DNA of 64,000 nt from Spirometra erinaceieuropaei (lineage: Eukaryota > Platyhelminthes > Cestoda > Diphyllobothriidea > Diphyllobothriidae), in assembly GCA_902702965.1 (NCBI GenBank), contig CACRXP010000692.1, positions 161,257 to 225,256 of the forward strand. The letters are read 5' to 3'. This document shows positions 61,085-64,000 of the stretch, piece by piece. How positions within the stretch are numbered: position 1 is the stretch's first letter; every line of letters starts with the position of its first letter. A program made the position numbers and the translations under genes. Under the pieces are notes generated by a model, which worked only from the letters and a program-made list of their open reading frames with translations, was not told the origin of the DNA and did no database searches.

Positions 61085-61320
61085 ATAGCGACTCTCTAAT
61101 GGCTCAGTTGGAAGCGTGACCAATGCGAATCCATGGCTTGGGTGGTTCGAGTTTAGTTCAGAGCGCACGTCTTTTGAATGTGTTAGTTCGTATTCTGCAC
61201 TGTCAACAATTTACTGTTACTGCTTCGGAATACAGCGTTTAGTAGTTTTTGGTTGCCCTGAACCCATTTTGGGTGGCTAAGTTGAGGTAGAGGCATCTAA
61301 CGCACTAACACATTCGTTAC
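61085..61320 (+). repeat. Possible tRNA-derived repeat fragment
   Basis: TAATGGCTCAGTTGGAAGCG resembles an A-box, and GGTGGTTCGAGTTTAG about 40 bases on resembles a weak B-box. A second A-box-like GTGGCTAAGTTGAGGTAGAG lies at 61274. No terminal duplication was found, and it is unlike the other SINE families here. Confidence 0.3.
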
Positions 61321-62774
61321 CAATGCGCGGACACTCATTTAACGGGCGTGATTGCGCAAGACCAAAACATCTTCCAGCCAGCCCTCATGGCATATTGGCA
61401 GGACTGCGACGGCTGCTAGCTTGTAGATGCTCTCAGCCAATCAGCTCTTAGATGCGTCGACCATGCTGGACCAATCAGTGCGCTGACCAACGCTCTGTCG
61501 GGCAGGCGGCCATAGCGAAAGCCAAGCGCGTGGCATCGCCCGTTTGAGCAGCTTGGGGCGGCTAATGGTCGATTGTCTGCCTTCGCCCTCCTGCAATCTC
61601 CTCTGGCTCTTCTCCATCTGCCGATATTTTAGCTTGATGTTTTTGATGCTTTAGTGCGCGTTGGTCGGAAGTGCAGACCTGCGTGTTTCCATGTAAGCGC
61701 AAAATTAGAAGATGCACTCAGAATCACTAAGATTCTGCAAGCCCTTTTAGGCTCTGTGGCTGCAGAAGGCGCTGTTTTCTGTGCAGGTTCATTGGGAGCG
61801 TTGTGTATCATGAGATTACTCTGCTGGTTTCGTTGTGGCCTGCTGGTTTTTCAGTTTTATTCCAATTATTACTGTCATTATTCAAATCCACTTTGTCGAT
61901 GTTAGATAAACTCGGACGTCTGTTTGAAATCAACTCTTTTTCGTATAGGTCTCGGACTTAATCGTTTTATGATGCTGTAATGTCTTCCCCACCGTAGTTA
62001 GGCAGACGATATCAAAGGCCTACTCTTGGTTTTTTTGGCATTCACACAAATAGGTTGGCGTGAAATTATAACCAGTATTTCTCTTTACAGATTACTTTGG
62101 CTATACGGTAAGAACATAATTTAACTAATGAGAAGTTCCACCAACGCATGCTTAGTTGGCTTTTTTTTTGAGTCCCTCTGACTCGGGATGTGATCCTCAT
62201 AACTAACCTGAGTAAGGGCTGAGCGTATGCTGAATTTGCTAGGCTCAGTGATCGGTCGTAAAATATGGTCAAATGTAAAAACCAATTTTATGCATTATGT
62301 TTGTAGAAAAGCATGTTTACATTGGTTACGATAACTCTAATAATCGATCAATTCGGAACGTCCAAGTTGTGAAGCTGTTCCATCCGCGGAGTTACAGCCA
62401 TGGTCGCGTCCCCAAAGGAGTACTTTGAGGGTGATAATCAAGGCAGTTGACTAACCTAACGGGATGACTTTTAATTTTAAATTACAGGCGTGGGGAGATT
62501 GGCCAATTTTTTGTCAAATAACTAGAAAATTATGTTCTCCGAGGCAACCGAAGAAGCGTTGGTAAGGAAATTATTCAATAAAAACTAGTTTTCCAGATTT
62601 TGCCTGTAGTATTATGATTTCTTAAATGTGAACGCGAGGCCTCTGACTTGTGACACATCAAGCACACTCCCTCTTTCTCATCACTAGACTCCAATGATAC
62701 AACAATGGCATTTCGTCCAGGACGGATGCTAAACAGTCCGTATACGCGCGCCACGCACGGTCCAGTCGCATGTA

Positions 62775-63752
62775 CAGTAAGTGGACTAACTCATGAAATC
62801 TCAACGGAAATTCCAAAATGCGTTTCCGATTCGAAAAGATTAATTAAGTAGGGTTGTTAAACAAATCATCATGCAGCATAATTCTATAATAATTCAGTTT
62901 TCCCAGGACGCCGGCTTTCGAACAAACATCTTTTTGGCTACATGCGAAAGCCATATTCCGTAAAAAAGGAATACTTAAGTAGCATGCATTTTTTCATTGA
63001 TTTACGATGCCCTTAAACATTCAGCTATATTGCATGAAAGAAATATTCATTCTTTTGCTCATTCAGTGGAAAACTACGTCTTCTTTCAATGTTACACTCA
63101 AAGGAAGGGTATAATTCGGTTTTTTATTAAATTTTTCTAATTCCCGAATAATTATGAACGCAATCTGCCGTTACACCTGCACTCAGGGTTCCCAAACTAC
63201 AAGCCGTATAATTTCCGGGTACGGAAAACCATACATTTCTTTGCGGTAGTAAAGGGGAAAATATAGGGTTCATAGAATAAGGCAGTGGATTTGAGCCACA
63301 TTGTTACCTGTACAAGCCACATTGGTAAATGTTAAGACATGACGTTTTATGAAGGGCCATTTAGCTGTATTAGAAAATCTCACCATTAAAAACTTCTAAG
63401 AACCGAATTATACCCTTCCTTAGAGTGTAACATTAAAATACGACGTAATTTTTTACTGAGTAAAAGAATGAATATTTGTTGCATGCTTTAAATGCAATTT
63501 AATTGAATCTTTAAGGGCATCGAAAATCAATAAAAAAATTCACGCTACATAAGTAATCATTTTTTACGGAGTATGGTTTTTGAATGTAGCCAAAAAGATG
63601 TTTGTTCGAAAGCGCGCGTCCTGGGGTAACTGAATTATTATATAATTATGCTGCATGACGATTAGTTTTACAACCCTACTCAATTAATCTTTTCGAAACG
63701 AAAACGCATTTCGGACTTTCTGCTGATATTTCACGAGTTATCCCACCTACTT
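62775..63752. mobile_element. Foldback element, copy 7
   Basis: Starts CAGTAAGTGGACTAACTCAT at 62775, flanked by TA (62773-62774). It ends near 63752 with CACGAGTTATCCCACCTACTT. The arms match copy 3 closely: AATTCCCGAATAATTATGAA in the loop edge, TTCCGGGTACGGAAAACCAT in the loop, and ATCGAAAATCAATAAAAAAA reversed against TTTTTTCATTGATTTACGAT. It lies in the intron downstream of the zinc-finger exon. Confidence 0.8.
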
Positions 63753-64000
63753 ACGTGTACTAGGTTTCCACGGAGCGGGGCGGCGGACCGGATCTCACGT
63801 GCCTAAAAATACTGCAACAGCGACATTCAGAAGGAGGAATTCAGGCTGAATTTGGGCTCCCGAATCAGTTTCATGTGATCGGGTCGCATCCCGGCCAGGT
63901 TCCTGTGTAAAAATAGGATTCATCTGGCTTTTATCAAAAATCATACAGTAGCGGCCATCTTCCAGGTTGAGAAAACCAGCGTGTGAACACTTTCAGAGGT

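Larger units (their letters stand above)
60986..64000 (+). other. Next RIM intron, running off the window
   Basis: Begins with GTAAGT after the zinc-finger exon. I found no downstream exon coding for the missing W-x-C-x2-C half of the zinc finger, so the intron should exceed 3 kb. It holds a tRNA-like repeat fragment near 61085, a GC-richer block with two CCAATCA motifs at 61437 and 61471, unrecognised DNA from 61640 to 62770, a foldback element at 62775-63752, and unrecognised sequence to the end. Confidence 0.6.

Noticed and set aside
1..64000. CRISPR array or bacterial operon
   Set aside because: No evenly spaced short direct repeats with unique spacers, no runs of adjacent long ORFs, and spliced animal exons are present.

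Overview
This is eukaryotic, almost certainly animal, nuclear DNA. It is AT-rich and very gene-poor. The real exons carry GT/AG splice signals, and most of the window is dispersed repeats. I see no bacterial operon, CRISPR array or viral genome. The one securely recognised gene is a homologue of RIM (Rab3-interacting molecule, RIMS/UNC-10), the presynaptic active-zone scaffold. A Merlin-type transposase remnant, a probable Penelope-type reverse-transcriptase remnant, tRNA-derived repeats and TTAGGG-like blocks would fit a repeat-rich invertebrate such as a parasitic flatworm (tapeworm or fluke). That assignment is inference, not proof.

Layout. 1-17480 is upstream intergenic DNA: two palindromic foldback elements, two copies of a roughly 0.8-kb diverged repeat, tRNA-like SINEs and a degenerate TTAGGG block. 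17480-18020 is a CpG-richer block with GA/CT microsatellites and is the likely promoter/5' UTR zone. 18461-18714 is the first coding exon of the RIM gene: a strong 3' splice site, a 66-base leader, ATG at 18527, and the Rab3-binding helix motif. 18715-60528 reads as one intron of 41,814 bases. 60529-60985 is the next coding exon and carries the first three cysteine pairs of the RIM zinc finger. 60986 to the end is the start of the following intron. The two exons join in matching phase (AA|A) and give a 215-residue N-terminal protein segment.

The giant intron holds most of the interest. It carries four of the seven copies of a roughly 1-kb foldback family with CAGT... ends and TA flanks, one of them interrupted by a second palindromic repeat. 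It also carries tRNA-headed SINEs in monomer and inverted-dimer form with 12-bp target duplications, an inverted pair of hammerhead-like motifs, a 406-bp long-TIR MITE, the Merlin and Penelope remnants, and several other dispersed repeats. On the minus strand near 48.0-48.2 kb there is a well-formed internal exon (good acceptor, GTAAGT donor, open frame), which hints at a nested antisense gene.

A theme across unrelated families is the inverted (head-to-head) arrangement. Inside a primary transcript these would form long double-stranded stems, and foldback copies lie on both sides of the zinc-finger exon.
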